From an uncultured Clostridia bacterium (GTDB lineage: Bacteria > Bacillota > Clostridia > TANB77 > CAG-508), in assembly GCA_934180065.1 (NCBI GenBank), contig CAKPRA010000027.1:1-26455 (forward strand): DNA of 26,455 bases. The letters run 5' to 3'. Positions 7,575-15,669 of this stretch are shown piece after piece; positions within the stretch are counted from its first letter, which is position 1, and each line of letters starts with the position of its first letter. Below the pieces are notes generated by a model that was not told the origin of the DNA, searched no databases, and saw only the letters and a program-made list of their open reading frames with translations. The translations under genes and the position numbers were made by a program.

Positions 7575-7607
7575 GGTAAGTTTAATGTGTTTTTAAACTT
7601 ATCTTTT
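7575..7607 (+). terminator. Intrinsic terminator after xerD
   Basis: A 10-bp stem (GGTAAGTTTA 7575-7584 with TAAACTTATC 7594-7603, one G-U) is followed by TTTTATT. It lies 22 bp past the xerD stop and before repeat B. Confidence 0.7.
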
Positions 7608-7664
7608 ATTGTTAGTTAGTACATTCTGTTAATTGTTATTTGAATGTAATGTTTTTTGGTTAAG

Positions 7665-7991
7665 CCGGAAATGTGAATATATATATTAAAATACGTTCCT
7701 TGCTGGTCGCCCGTGCAAAGTTGTGTGAGGATTGTAGTGCTTTTGTTTAGATTTTGCGGTATTAAGATTTTATCTAAATGCTCCCAAGCTGCACGTAAGT
7801 TATTTGAATGTAATGTTTTTTTGAAGCCGGAAATGTGAATATATATATTAAAAATACGTTCCTTGCTGGTCCGCCCGTGCAAAGTTGTGTGAGGATTGTA
7901 GTGCTTTTGTTTAGATTTTGCGGTATTAAGATTTTATCTAAATGCTCCCAAGCTGCGCGTCACTTCTTTTAATATATATATTCACATTTCC
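7665..7991 (+). repeat. Intergenic repeat B: head-to-tail dimer
   Basis: Two units 162 bp apart (CCGG at 7665 and 7827), RNA-like sense on the plus strand. The array ends are perfect inverted repeats (GGAAATGTGAATATATATAT... at 7667 and its complement ending at 7991). The linker TTTGAATGTAATG occurs before each unit. The first unit core ends GCACGTAAG without a right arm, the second ends GCGCGTCACTTC plus the right arm and TACTCTACT. B2 carries a one-base insertion (GGTCCGCCCG). The core differs from A, C and D mostly at positions that keep hairpin pairing. Lies between xerD and exoA. Confidence 0.9.
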
Positions 7992-8102
7992 TACTCTACT
8001 AAATTAATAGTTTGTAATGAATTGTAATTATTGTTATTATTCATATGATTGTATATATTAATATATAGCCATATGTTGTAAATGAAAAGGAGATAATAAA
8101 AT

Positions 8103-8855
8103 ATGAAGTTAGTATCATGGAATGTTGCTGGTTTTAGAGCTTGTTTAAAGAAAGGTTTTGATGTGTTTTTTAATACAGTGGATGCTGATGTGTTTTGTTT
8201 GCAGGAGTCTAAAGTAACTGAAGAGCAATTTGATTATATGCCTGAAGGATATTATAGATATTTGAATCCTGCAGAAAAGAAGGGATATTCAGGTACTCTT
8301 GTTTATTCTAAGATAAAACCATTAAGTGTGACTTATGGAATTGGAATTGATGAACATGATCATGAGGGGAGAGTTATTACCTTAGAATTTGAAAATATAT
8401 TTTTGGTAAATGTATATGTTCCAAATGTTAAAAGGGAGCTTACTAGACTAGATTATAGAATGATATGGGAAGATGATTTTAGAGCTTATTTAAAAGATTT
8501 GGAAAAAATTAAACCTGTTGTTGTTTGTGGTGATTTTAATGTTGCTCATGAGGAAATCGATTTAAAAAATTATAAATCTAACCGTGGAAATGCTGGGTTT
8601 ACAGATGAAGAAAGAGCAAAATTTACAGAGCTTTTAAATTCTGGATTTATAGATACATATAGATATTTTAATCCTGATAAACAAATCTATACTTGGTGGA
8701 GTTATATGGGAAAAGCTAGAGAAAAAGATATTGGCTGGAGAATCGATTATTTTATAGTATCAAAAGATTTAATTAAAGATGTTGAAGATGTTAAAATATA
8801 TAATGATGTAATGGGAAGTGATCACTGTCCGATTGGACTAGTTTTAAGAAAATAG
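8103..8855 (+). CDS. exoA: Exodeoxyribonuclease III (AP endonuclease)
   Basis: A 250-residue enzyme of the EEP (endonuclease/exonuclease/phosphatase) fold. It cleaves 5' of abasic sites and trims damaged 3' ends in base excision repair. Key residues: N7 (SWNVAGFRA), E35 (LQESK), Y105 (NVYVPN), D144 and N146 (GDFNVAHEEID), RIDYFIVS, and the D240-H241 pair (GSDHCPIGL). Length and motif spacing are typical of ExoA/Xth. The ATG has AAAAGGAGATAATAAA upstream. rarA follows after 39 bp with its own ribosome binding site, so co-transcription is likely. Repeat B lies just upstream, so any promoter must sit in the 111 bp between repeat and start. Confidence 0.95.
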   Translation: MKLVSWNVAGFRACLKKGFDVFFNTVDADVFCLQESKVTEEQFDYMPEGYYRYLNPAEKKGYSGTLVYSKIKPLSVTYGIGIDEHDHEGRVITLEFENIFLVNVYVPNVKRELTRLDYRMIWEDDFRAYLKDLEKIKPVVVCGDFNVAHEEIDLKNYKSNRGNAGFTDEERAKFTELLNSGFIDTYRYFNPDKQIYTWWSYMGKAREKDIGWRIDYFIVSKDLIKDVEDVKIYNDVMGSDHCPIGLVLRK

Positions 8856-8894
8856 GAACTGTAAATAGTAATTAATTAAATATGGAGGAATGAA

Positions 8895-10145
8895 ATGAAT
8901 TATAATGAACCACTAGCATTTAGAATGAAACCTAAGACATTAGAAGATTATGTTGGACAAGAGCATATTTTAGGACAAGACAAAATTTTATATAGAACAA
9001 TTAAAGCAGATAGATTATCAAGTATTATTTTATGGGGTCCTCCTGGCTGTGGAAAAACATCACTTGCTAAAGTTATTAGTAATACAACTAAATACAAATT
9101 TAAAAAGATTAATGCTGTTTCTGCCGGTGTTGGAGATATAAAAGGTGCAATTGAAGAAGCTAAGAATATTTTACTTAATCCATCTGGAAAATGTATTTTA
9201 TTTATTGATGAGATTCATAGATTTAATAAATTGCAACAAGACGCTCTACTTCCGTATGTTGAGGATGGTACTGTTATTTTAATTGGAGCAACAACAGAAA
9301 ATCCATATTTTGAAGTTAATAAGGCTTTAATTTCAAGATCAATGATTTTTAAATTAAATCCTTTAACAAAAGAAGATATTTTTAAAGTATTAAAAAGTGC
9401 TCTTGTTAAGCCTGAAGGATTAGGTAATTATAAAATTAGAGTTGATGATGATACATTATTGAAAATTGCGGATACTGCAAATGGCGATGTTAGAAATGCT
9501 TTGAATGGATTAGAAGTAGCTGTATTAACAACAAATATGGATTCTGATGGATATATACATATAACAAATGAGGTTGCTGCCAATAGTGTTCAAAATAGAA
9601 AGGCAATTTTTGATAAGAATGGAGATAGTCATTATGATAATATAAGTGCATTTATAAAATCATTAAGAGGTTCAGACCCTGATGCATCAGTTTTTTATTT
9701 AGCTAGAGCTTTAAATGGGGGGGAAGACCCGATGTTTTTAGCAAGAAGAATTGTAATTTCTGCAGCTGAGGATGTTGGAATGGCAAATCCAAATGCTTTA
9801 GTATTGGCTAATTCAGCTATGCAAGCTGTACATATGGTTGGTATGCCTGAGGCAAGAATTATATTAGCAGAAGCAGCCGTTTATATTGCAGAATCTCCAA
9901 AATCAAATGCATCATATAATGCAATTAATAAGGCTTTAGAAGATGTTCAAACAAAAGATACAGGGGAAGTGCCTATGCATATAAGAAATGCAGTGGCTAA
10001 AGGAATGGAGCAATTTGGATATCATGAAGGATATAAATATCCACATGATTATCCAGGACACTACGTAGAGCAACAATATTTGCCAGATGTAATGGTTGGA
10101 ACTAAATATTATATGCCTGATGAAACAGTTAAAAAAATAAAGTAG
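8895..10145 (+). CDS. rarA: Replication-associated recombination protein RarA (MgsA)
   Basis: A 416-residue AAA+ ATPase of the clamp-loader-like RarA/MgsA/WRNIP1 family. It forms tetramers that act at stalled forks and recombination intermediates. Visible: Walker A GPPGCGKT (48-55), Walker B ILFIDEIH (101-108), sensor-1 region ILIGATTENP, arginine-finger region ISRSM, and the C-terminal family motifs NGGEDPMFLARR and the tail KYPHDYPGHYVEQQYLP. The length is typical. A run of seven G (9717-9723) is in frame and encodes part of NGGED. TATGGAGGAATGAA precedes the ATG. Lies between exoA and spoIIP. Confidence 0.95.
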   Translation: MNYNEPLAFRMKPKTLEDYVGQEHILGQDKILYRTIKADRLSSIILWGPPGCGKTSLAKVISNTTKYKFKKINAVSAGVGDIKGAIEEAKNILLNPSGKCILFIDEIHRFNKLQQDALLPYVEDGTVILIGATTENPYFEVNKALISRSMIFKLNPLTKEDIFKVLKSALVKPEGLGNYKIRVDDDTLLKIADTANGDVRNALNGLEVAVLTTNMDSDGYIHITNEVAANSVQNRKAIFDKNGDSHYDNISAFIKSLRGSDPDASVFYLARALNGGEDPMFLARRIVISAAEDVGMANPNALVLANSAMQAVHMVGMPEARIILAEAAVYIAESPKSNASYNAINKALEDVQTKDTGEVPMHIRNAVAKGMEQFGYHEGYKYPHDYPGHYVEQQYLPDVMVGTKYYMPDETVKKIK

Positions 10146-10151
10146 TTTAAA

Positions 10152-10179
10152 TCATAAATTTCTTTTTGAAACATATAAT
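10152..10179 (+). promoter_or_regulatory. Possible sigma-E promoter of spoIIP
   Basis: TCATAAAT (10152-10159) and CATATAAT (10172-10179), separated by 12 bp, resemble the sigma-E elements (ATA-rich -35, CATAnnnT -10), though the spacer is slightly short. Sigma-E control is what the SpoIIP family leads one to expect. It is 37 bp before the spoIIP start. Confidence 0.35.
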
Positions 10180-10216
10180 TGATAATAGTAATTATTAATT
10201 TACAAAGGAGAAGTTT

Positions 10217-11377
10217 ATGATAAGAGTGTCTGTTGTTTCTACAAAAGAAATCTTTAAATTAATTATAAAAATTGTCTTATTTATTGTGATTTTAGTGGTC
10301 ATAATTGGAATAATAAGATATTCAAAAAGAAACTTTGAGAAAACAAGTATAGATACAAATAAATATTTGTCTTATATAACAGATGAAATAACCGTAATGG
10401 GAAATTTAGAGCTAGATAATAAATTAAGTTTAAATCCTGAAATTATTTTGGATTCTGAGTTTAGAGCATCAAAGGCAATAACTTCAAGAAATATGGATTC
10501 TTTAGAACTATCAAATTATGATGAAGAGGAAAATTCTAAAGCTAATATTGTTAATGAAAATGAGTCACTTAATCAATCAACTGAAAATGTGAATAGCGAA
10601 AATTTAGGAGAAATAAAAGAAGTTAATACTGGTGTACAAACAGAAGTTATTAAATCAACTTACAAAGAAACATATAATTATAGTGTGAATGGCGTGAAAA
10701 TAAAAAATGAAACAAATTTTAATTTAGATGAATTACAATTATCTACAGATAATGTAAATACAGATAATAAAAATGTAATAATATTTCATACACATACATG
10801 TGAAAGCTATACACAAACCGAAAATTGTAGATATGAGGAAAGTGGAAATTATAGAACTACTAACCTAGAATATAGTGTTTCAAAGGTTGGTGATGAACTT
10901 GGAAAATATTTGACCAATTATGGTTTTAATGTAATTCATAATAAGACATATCATGATTATCCTGCATACAATGGTTCATATGGTAGATCACTTAAAACAG
11001 TAAGTGATATTCTTTCAAAAAATAAAGCAAATATAATTATTGATTTACATAGAGATGCTATGAATGATGAAACATATGCACCAAAGGTTAAAATTGGAGA
11101 TGAATATGTTTCTCAAATAATGTTTGTAATTGGTACAGATGGAAGCGGTTTGAAGCATGATAATTGGAAACAAAACTTAGAATTTGCTATAAAAGTACAA
11201 CAAAAGGGTAATGAATTATATCCTGGGCTATTTAAACCGATTATATTAAGAAACGCAAGATATAATCAGAATTTAAGCTCAGAAGCGGTAATTGTTGAAT
11301 TTGGAGCTACAGGAAATACGTTAGAAGAAGCTACAGGAGCAAGTAAATATTTAGCAAAAGTATTAAGTGAAATTTAA
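10217..11377 (+). CDS. spoIIP: Stage II sporulation protein P
   Basis: A 386-residue membrane-anchored peptidoglycan hydrolase. One membrane segment lies at about 13-34, then a long, low-conservation, Asn/Ser/Glu-rich linker (about 60-180), then the SpoIIP amidase/endopeptidase domain (about 186-386). Catalytic-site motifs: HTHTCESY with H191 and E196, DLHRDA with H278, and VEFGATGNTLEEA with E361. By family it cleaves stem peptides and cross-links, making the substrate for SpoIID during engulfment; SpoIIM anchors both. Start ATG has AAAGGAGAAG upstream. A REP-like palindrome begins immediately at the stop codon. The domain is complete, with no truncation seen. Confidence 0.92.
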   Translation: MIRVSVVSTKEIFKLIIKIVLFIVILVVIIGIIRYSKRNFEKTSIDTNKYLSYITDEITVMGNLELDNKLSLNPEIILDSEFRASKAITSRNMDSLELSNYDEEENSKANIVNENESLNQSTENVNSENLGEIKEVNTGVQTEVIKSTYKETYNYSVNGVKIKNETNFNLDELQLSTDNVNTDNKNVIIFHTHTCESYTQTENCRYEESGNYRTTNLEYSVSKVGDELGKYLTNYGFNVIHNKTYHDYPAYNGSYGRSLKTVSDILSKNKANIIIDLHRDAMNDETYAPKVKIGDEYVSQIMFVIGTDGSGLKHDNWKQNLEFAIKVQQKGNELYPGLFKPIILRNARYNQNLSSEAVIVEFGATGNTLEEATGASKYLAKVLSEI

Positions 11378-11380
11378 AAA

Positions 11381-11440
11381 AGGGAAAAGGAAAAGGGAAA
11401 AGGGGACGGTTCTCTTTTCCCAGATTTGGGAAAAAGGGAC
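11381..11440. repeat. REP-like palindrome cluster after spoIIP
   Basis: A purine-rich run of GGGAAAA repeats leads into AGGGGACGGTTCTC and a palindrome. Two mutually exclusive hairpins are visible: GGGAAAAG (11395-11402) with CTTTTCCC (11414-11421), and TTTTCCCA (11415-11422) with TGGGAAAA (11427-11434); the end AAAGGGAC mirrors the start. It is GC-richer than its surroundings. From memory, similar GGGGACGGTTC palindromes recur in other Clostridia genomes, but I cannot verify that here. Confidence 0.6.
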
Positions 11441-11487
11441 ACATTCAATGAGAAATTACTTAACATGTATAATCTATTTATTTCTTC

Positions 11488-11530
11488 AAAGCCGGATAAG
11501 TGAATATATACTTTACTTATCCGACTTTTT
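11488..11530 (+). terminator. Intrinsic terminator resembling a repeat end
   Basis: A 14-bp stem with one C-A mismatch (11488-11501 with 11515-11528), a 13-nt loop and a T-run. It is the first strong terminator after spoIIP. The left arm and loop, CCGGATAAGTGAATATATA, look like the CCGG-arm of the intergenic repeat family (CCGGATATGTGAATATATA), so it may be a solo or rebuilt repeat terminus. Confidence 0.65.
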
Positions 11531-12082
11531 ATAAAATAATAAACATTACAAAAATAAAGATTTGTTATGAAAAAGCTCGAAATTTGTCTATCTATTTTCC
11601 TTGCAAAACAAACCAATTCATTATAAAATACAATCAAGTTAAAAGCTTAATGTGAAATATTTTTCAAAAATTTAATTCAGAGCTAGTTTAAAGCTCACAA
11701 AGTTTATTCATGAATTTAAATTCTTAAAAATTCTAAAAAATCATAAGCATGGCAATAGTTTAAGTAAATAATAAATAAAAAATTAGAACAATATATAATA
11801 AATAATGTATCAAAAAATTGTATTCTCACTACAAATTTACAATTTTCAAAATATTTTTTTCATATAGCATTTAAAAATAATTCTAAATTTATATTTAAAA
11901 AAATAAAAAGGAAATATATCAGACACAATAGTTTCATTCTAAGTCAAATCCAATATTACAATTACGTAAACTTCTAAAGTTATAGATTATAATTCATAAT
12001 TCTAACGATATCGTAAGAAAAGTTTATTTAAACCATTGCGTAAAATTTAACTAATATGTTAAAATAGAAGAAAGGAAAAACT
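11531..12082. other. Noncoding AT-rich stretch, no gene seen
   Basis: About 550 bp without a supported ORF on either strand; base composition is extremely AT-rich. Nothing recognisable apart from a weak promoter-like pair near its right end, TTGCGT (12036-12041) with TAAAAT (12060-12065, 18-bp spacer), which could serve the Rpn gene. The ribosome binding site AGAAAGGAAAAACT lies directly before the next ATG. Confidence 0.5.
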
Positions 12083-12982
12083 ATGACAAAAAATTTAACA
12101 AACACCCAAAGACCCAAATACCTACCAACAAATGATGTAATATTCAAATGTTTATTAGGAAATCCAGGAAACGAAAGAATAACAAAGAGCTTTTTAGAGC
12201 ATATAACAGGAGAAGAAATTGAAGAAGTATCAACAAACTTCAAATTGGAATTACTAAAGGAACGACCAAAAGATAAGCAAATGGTAGCCGATTTAATTGC
12301 AAAAGATAAATATCTTCAAAAATACATAGTAGAAATGCAAAGAAAAGCATATGATTACTTGCCAGACAGATTTATAGCATATCTGTCAAAAACATATGTA
12401 GCAGATATAAAAGTAAAAGAAGATTATAAAAAGTTAAAAAGAACAGTATTAGTAGTGTTAATGGAGGAAGATTTTCCAAATTTAGAAAACATACAAAAGT
12501 ATCACACAGTGTGGCATTATAGAGAAGAAAATCACAAAGAAAAAATATTAACTAAAAATACAGAAATACATATATTAGAGCTAGAAAAATACAAAAGACA
12601 TAGAAAGCAAACAGGAGAAATAGACCCCTGGTTAGAATTTTTTATAAATCCATATGGAAAGGAGGTACAAGATATGGCCAGAACAAGAGCAGAATTAGAA
12701 GAAGCAGTAAGACAATTACGACTATTAAATGCAGACGAAGAAGTACAACAATTAGCAGATGCCGAAGATTGGGCACGATATGACTACAATAGTGCAATGG
12801 CTGAAATGGAACAAAAAGGACTAGAAGCTGGAAGAGCTGAGGGATTATCTCAGGGAAGAATCAAGGGAAGAGTCGAAGAAAGAAACGAACTTGTGAAAAA
12901 AATGCTAGAAAAGAAAATGGATATTGATTTAATAACTGAATTGACAGGATTAACAAAAGAAGAAATCAAGAATCTACTATAA
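12083..12982 (+). CDS. Rpn-family PD-(D/E)XK nuclease / putative transposase
   Basis: A 299-residue protein of the Rpn (recombination-promoting nuclease; PD-(D/E)XK nuclease family transposase) type. The N-terminal nuclease core reads NDVIFKCLLGNPGNERI (17-33), then the active-site set D70 (MVADLIAKD) and E84-x-Q86 (YIVEMQRKAYDYLPDR), which matches the family D...ExQ pattern. The C-terminal quarter (about 225-299) is charged and helical with GLEAGRAEGLSQGRIKGR and the typical tail DLITELTGLTKEEIKNLL. Family members cause DNA cleavage and RecA-independent recombination; several are reported in phage defence. It is alone between noncoding stretches, with its own terminator, and shows no inverted repeats at its ends. 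Codon use (more AGA, ACA, GCA) looks similar to neighbours. Whether it mobilises anything here is unknown. Confidence 0.85.
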   Translation: MTKNLTNTQRPKYLPTNDVIFKCLLGNPGNERITKSFLEHITGEEIEEVSTNFKLELLKERPKDKQMVADLIAKDKYLQKYIVEMQRKAYDYLPDRFIAYLSKTYVADIKVKEDYKKLKRTVLVVLMEEDFPNLENIQKYHTVWHYREENHKEKILTKNTEIHILELEKYKRHRKQTGEIDPWLEFFINPYGKEVQDMARTRAELEEAVRQLRLLNADEEVQQLADAEDWARYDYNSAMAEMEQKGLEAGRAEGLSQGRIKGRVEERNELVKKMLEKKMDIDLITELTGLTKEEIKNLL

Positions 12983-13100
12983 GAGATAAAACAAAAGGAT
13001 AAAAATGTGCAAACAAAAACAACAAATATCCGTAACCTTTATGGCTATAGAGTGCAGTATTTAGCAGTTATGATTTTCTATATAATAACATAATAAATAT

Positions 13101-13150
13101 ATAGAGCAAAAAAATGTATTTAATGGTGCATTTTAATTTGCTCTATTTTT
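13101..13150 (+). terminator. Intrinsic terminator after the Rpn gene
   Basis: A 10-bp perfect stem (ATAGAGCAAA 13101-13110 with TTTGCTCTAT 13137-13146) ends in a T-run to 13150. The 118 bp before it, after the Rpn stop, hold no convincing gene. Confidence 0.75.
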
Positions 13151-13291
13151 GTGCTAAAAAAGAACCATCCAAAAAATATAAAATAAAAGAAAAACATAAA
13201 TGATTATAAAAAAGAAAACGATGGACAGGAACAGTAACATTACAGGGAACGCAAGGATATTACAATATTTTGCCATGTATCAAAAATTATA

Positions 13292-13320
13292 TTGCTATTT
13301 TTAGAAAATACCTATATAAT
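13292..13320 (+). promoter_or_regulatory. Sigma-A-type promoter of pta
   Basis: TTGCTA (13292-13297), a 17-bp spacer and a perfect TATAAT (13315-13320) lie 31 bp before the pta start codon. Likely drives pta and the first acetate kinase gene. Confidence 0.65.
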
Positions 13321-13350
13321 AAATGCGTACAAGAAAGGAGAGCGATTTAT

Positions 13351-14352
13351 ATGTCTTTTATAGAGAATATGAAATTAAGGGCAAAGAAAAATATCAAAAC
13401 TATTGTATTGCCAGAGGGAAATGATATTAGAACAATTAAAGCTGTAGAAAAAGTTTTGAATGAGAAATTTGCTGATGTTATAGTTCTTGGAAATAAAAAT
13501 GAAATATTAGAATTAGCAAAAAAAGAAAGTATAAATATTGATGGGGTAAAAATAATTAATCCGATTAATGATTCTAATTATGATAAATTAGTGAATGATT
13601 TTTATGAATTAAGAAAAGCAAAAGGAATGACTATAGAAAAAGCAAAAGAAATTTTGAAAGATGAAACATATTATGGAATGATGATGGTAAAAGAAGGACT
13701 TGCTGATGGTTTGGTTTCAGGGGCTTGTCATTCAACATCAAACACATTAAGACCCGCACTACAAATTTTAAAAACAGCACCCGGAACTAAACTTGTTTCT
13801 GCATTTTTTGTTATGGTTGTACCAGATTGTGAGTATGGAGAAAATGGAACATTTATTTTTTCAGATAGTGGACTTAATGAATATCCAGATGCAGATAGTT
13901 TGGCTGAAATAGCTATTTCTTCAAGTAAAAGTTTTAAACAATTAGTTGGAGCAGAGCCAAAAGTGGCAATGTTATCTTATTCAACATATGGAAGTGCAAA
14001 ATCTCCATTGACAGAAAAAGTGATTGAAGCTACAAAATTATTAAAAGAAAAAGAGCCTGATTTAATATGTGATGGTGAACTTCAATTAGATGCAGCTATT
14101 GTACCAGAAATTGCAGAATCGAAAGCACCAGGAAGTCCTGTGGCTGGAAAAGCCAATACATTGATCTTCCCAGATTTGGATGCTGGAAATATTGGATATA
14201 AATTAGTTCAAAGACTAGCAAAAGCTGAAGCATATGGACCTTTATGTCAAGGTATTGCAAAACCAGTAAATGACTTATCAAGAGGTTGTAGCTCTGATGA
14301 TATAGTTGGAGTTATAGCAATAACAGCTGTGCAAGCACAAGATCAAAAATAA
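13351..14352 (+). CDS. pta: Phosphate acetyltransferase
   Basis: A 333-residue short-form Pta (PTA_PTB domain only, without the N-terminal regulatory domains of the E. coli enzyme). It interconverts acetyl-CoA plus phosphate with acetyl phosphate plus CoA. Visible family segments: TIVLPEGNDIRTIKA near the N-terminus, GLADGLVSGACHST mid-protein, MLSYSTYGSAK, DGELQLDAA, and the C-terminal VNDLSRGCSSDDIVGV. Start: ATG at 13351 with AGAAAGGAG at 13332-13340. The frame stays open upstream to 13270, but that extension crosses the promoter and lacks family sequence. ackA follows after 27 bp, so Pta and AckA form the usual ATP-yielding acetate branch. Confidence 0.95.
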   Translation: MSFIENMKLRAKKNIKTIVLPEGNDIRTIKAVEKVLNEKFADVIVLGNKNEILELAKKESINIDGVKIINPINDSNYDKLVNDFYELRKAKGMTIEKAKEILKDETYYGMMMVKEGLADGLVSGACHSTSNTLRPALQILKTAPGTKLVSAFFVMVVPDCEYGENGTFIFSDSGLNEYPDADSLAEIAISSSKSFKQLVGAEPKVAMLSYSTYGSAKSPLTEKVIEATKLLKEKEPDLICDGELQLDAAIVPEIAESKAPGSPVAGKANTLIFPDLDAGNIGYKLVQRLAKAEAYGPLCQGIAKPVNDLSRGCSSDDIVGVIAITAVQAQDQK

Positions 14353-14379
14353 ATATACAAAATAAAAAGGAGATTATAT

Positions 14380-15567
14380 ATGAAAATACTAGTACTAAAT
14401 AGTGGAAGCTCTTCTCTAAAATATCAGTTAATTGATATGGATACAGAAGAAGTATTAGCAAAAGGAAATTTTGAGAGAATAGGACAATACAATTCGTTTT
14501 TAACGCATAAAGTTGGTGATGAAAAACATAAATTTGAAAAACCAGTATCAAATCATGAAAAAGCAATAAGATTTGTTTTAAATAAGTTACAAAGCAAGGT
14601 ATATGGTGTTATTAAATCACCTGATGAAATTATGGCAATTGGACATAGAATAGTTCATGGAGGTGAAAGATTTACAAAACCAGCAATTGTTGATGACGAA
14701 GTAATGAAAGGATTGGAAGAAAGCATTGAACTTGCACCATTACATAATCCAGCAGCTATACTTGGAATAAATGCTTGTATGAAAGTTATGCCTGGAAAGA
14801 AAAATGTTGTTGTTTTTGATACAGCTTTTCATCAAACAATTCCAGAAGAAAGTTATATATATCCAATACCTTATAAGTATTACGAAAAGTACAAAATTCG
14901 TAAATATGGTTTTCATGGCACATCACATCAATATGTATCTGAAAGAGTTGCAGAAATTATGGGCAAAGATATAAAAGATTTGAAAATTGTTAATTGTCAT
15001 TTAGGACAGGGGGCAAGTGTATGTGCTATAAAAGATGGCAAATCAATTGATACAAGTATGGGATTTACACCTCTTGGTGGAATTCCAATGGGAACTAGAT
15101 CTGGGGATTTGGATCCATCAGTAGTAACATATATTGCAAAATATAGAAACCATACTCCAGAGGAAATGGACGAAATATTAAATAAAAAATCTGGTGTTTA
15201 TGGAATTTCAGAAATTTCTGTAGATTTTAGAGATATTGAAGCAGAAGCAAATGAAGGAGATAGAAATGCAAAGATGGCATTAGAAAATTTTGCATATAAT
15301 GTAGCTCAATTTGTTGCTAAATATGCTGTTTCTATGGGAGGAATAGATGTATTAACATTTACAGCAGGAGTAGGTGAAAAAGGTCCTTTATCTAGAAGAC
15401 AAATATGTGATTATTTAAAGTTTTTGGGTGTACAAATAGATTATGAAAAAAATCAAATAAGAAATCAAGAAGTTGAGATATCTTCAGAAGATTCAAAGGT
15501 TAAAGTTTATGTAGTACCAACAAATGAAGAGCTATTAATAGCAAGAGAAACAAAAAAGTTAATATAA
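14380..15567 (+). CDS. ackA: Acetate kinase, canonical copy
   Basis: A 395-residue acetate kinase (ASKHA fold), converting acetyl phosphate and ADP to acetate and ATP. Expected active-site positions are intact: N7 (VLNSGSSSLKY), R90 in GHRIVHGGE, L121-H122 (PLHNPA), D147 (FDTAFHQTIP), H179 (YGFHGTSH), and R240 in MGTRSGDLDP. The length is normal. AAAAGGAGATTATAT precedes the ATG, 27 bp after pta, so the two are almost surely co-transcribed. A second, more divergent paralogue follows after 102 bp. Of the two, this copy is the one expected to be the housekeeping acetate kinase. Confidence 0.95.
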   Translation: MKILVLNSGSSSLKYQLIDMDTEEVLAKGNFERIGQYNSFLTHKVGDEKHKFEKPVSNHEKAIRFVLNKLQSKVYGVIKSPDEIMAIGHRIVHGGERFTKPAIVDDEVMKGLEESIELAPLHNPAAILGINACMKVMPGKKNVVVFDTAFHQTIPEESYIYPIPYKYYEKYKIRKYGFHGTSHQYVSERVAEIMGKDIKDLKIVNCHLGQGASVCAIKDGKSIDTSMGFTPLGGIPMGTRSGDLDPSVVTYIAKYRNHTPEEMDEILNKKSGVYGISEISVDFRDIEAEANEGDRNAKMALENFAYNVAQFVAKYAVSMGGIDVLTFTAGVGEKGPLSRRQICDYLKFLGVQIDYEKNQIRNQEVEISSEDSKVKVYVVPTNEELLIARETKKLI

Positions 15568-15669
15568 TTATAAAATAATCTTGATATTTAAGTTAATTTA
15601 TGTTTTAGTATAACAAGTACAGTAATATCCGATATTATGGGTGTAATATATGTTGAAAGGAAGAAAATT

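Noticed and set aside
7616..7882. An 88-codon minus-strand open frame across repeat B
   Set aside because: It lies almost wholly in the repeat, repeats its own sequence (IFNIYIHISG twice), lacks a ribosome binding site and is not kept open in copies A, C or D.
7655..8005. TTAA target-site duplication around the repeats
   Set aside because: TTAA occurs near both ends of B and C but at varying distance, and not cleanly at A. In DNA this AT-rich it is expected by chance.
13009..13080. A 19-codon ORF with an AAAGGAT site after the Rpn gene
   Set aside because: Too short, no recognisable features, ends well before the terminator; likely chance.
13270..13350. N-terminal extension of Pta
   Set aside because: The extra 27 residues cross the TATAAT promoter and the ribosome binding site, and do not match the family start.
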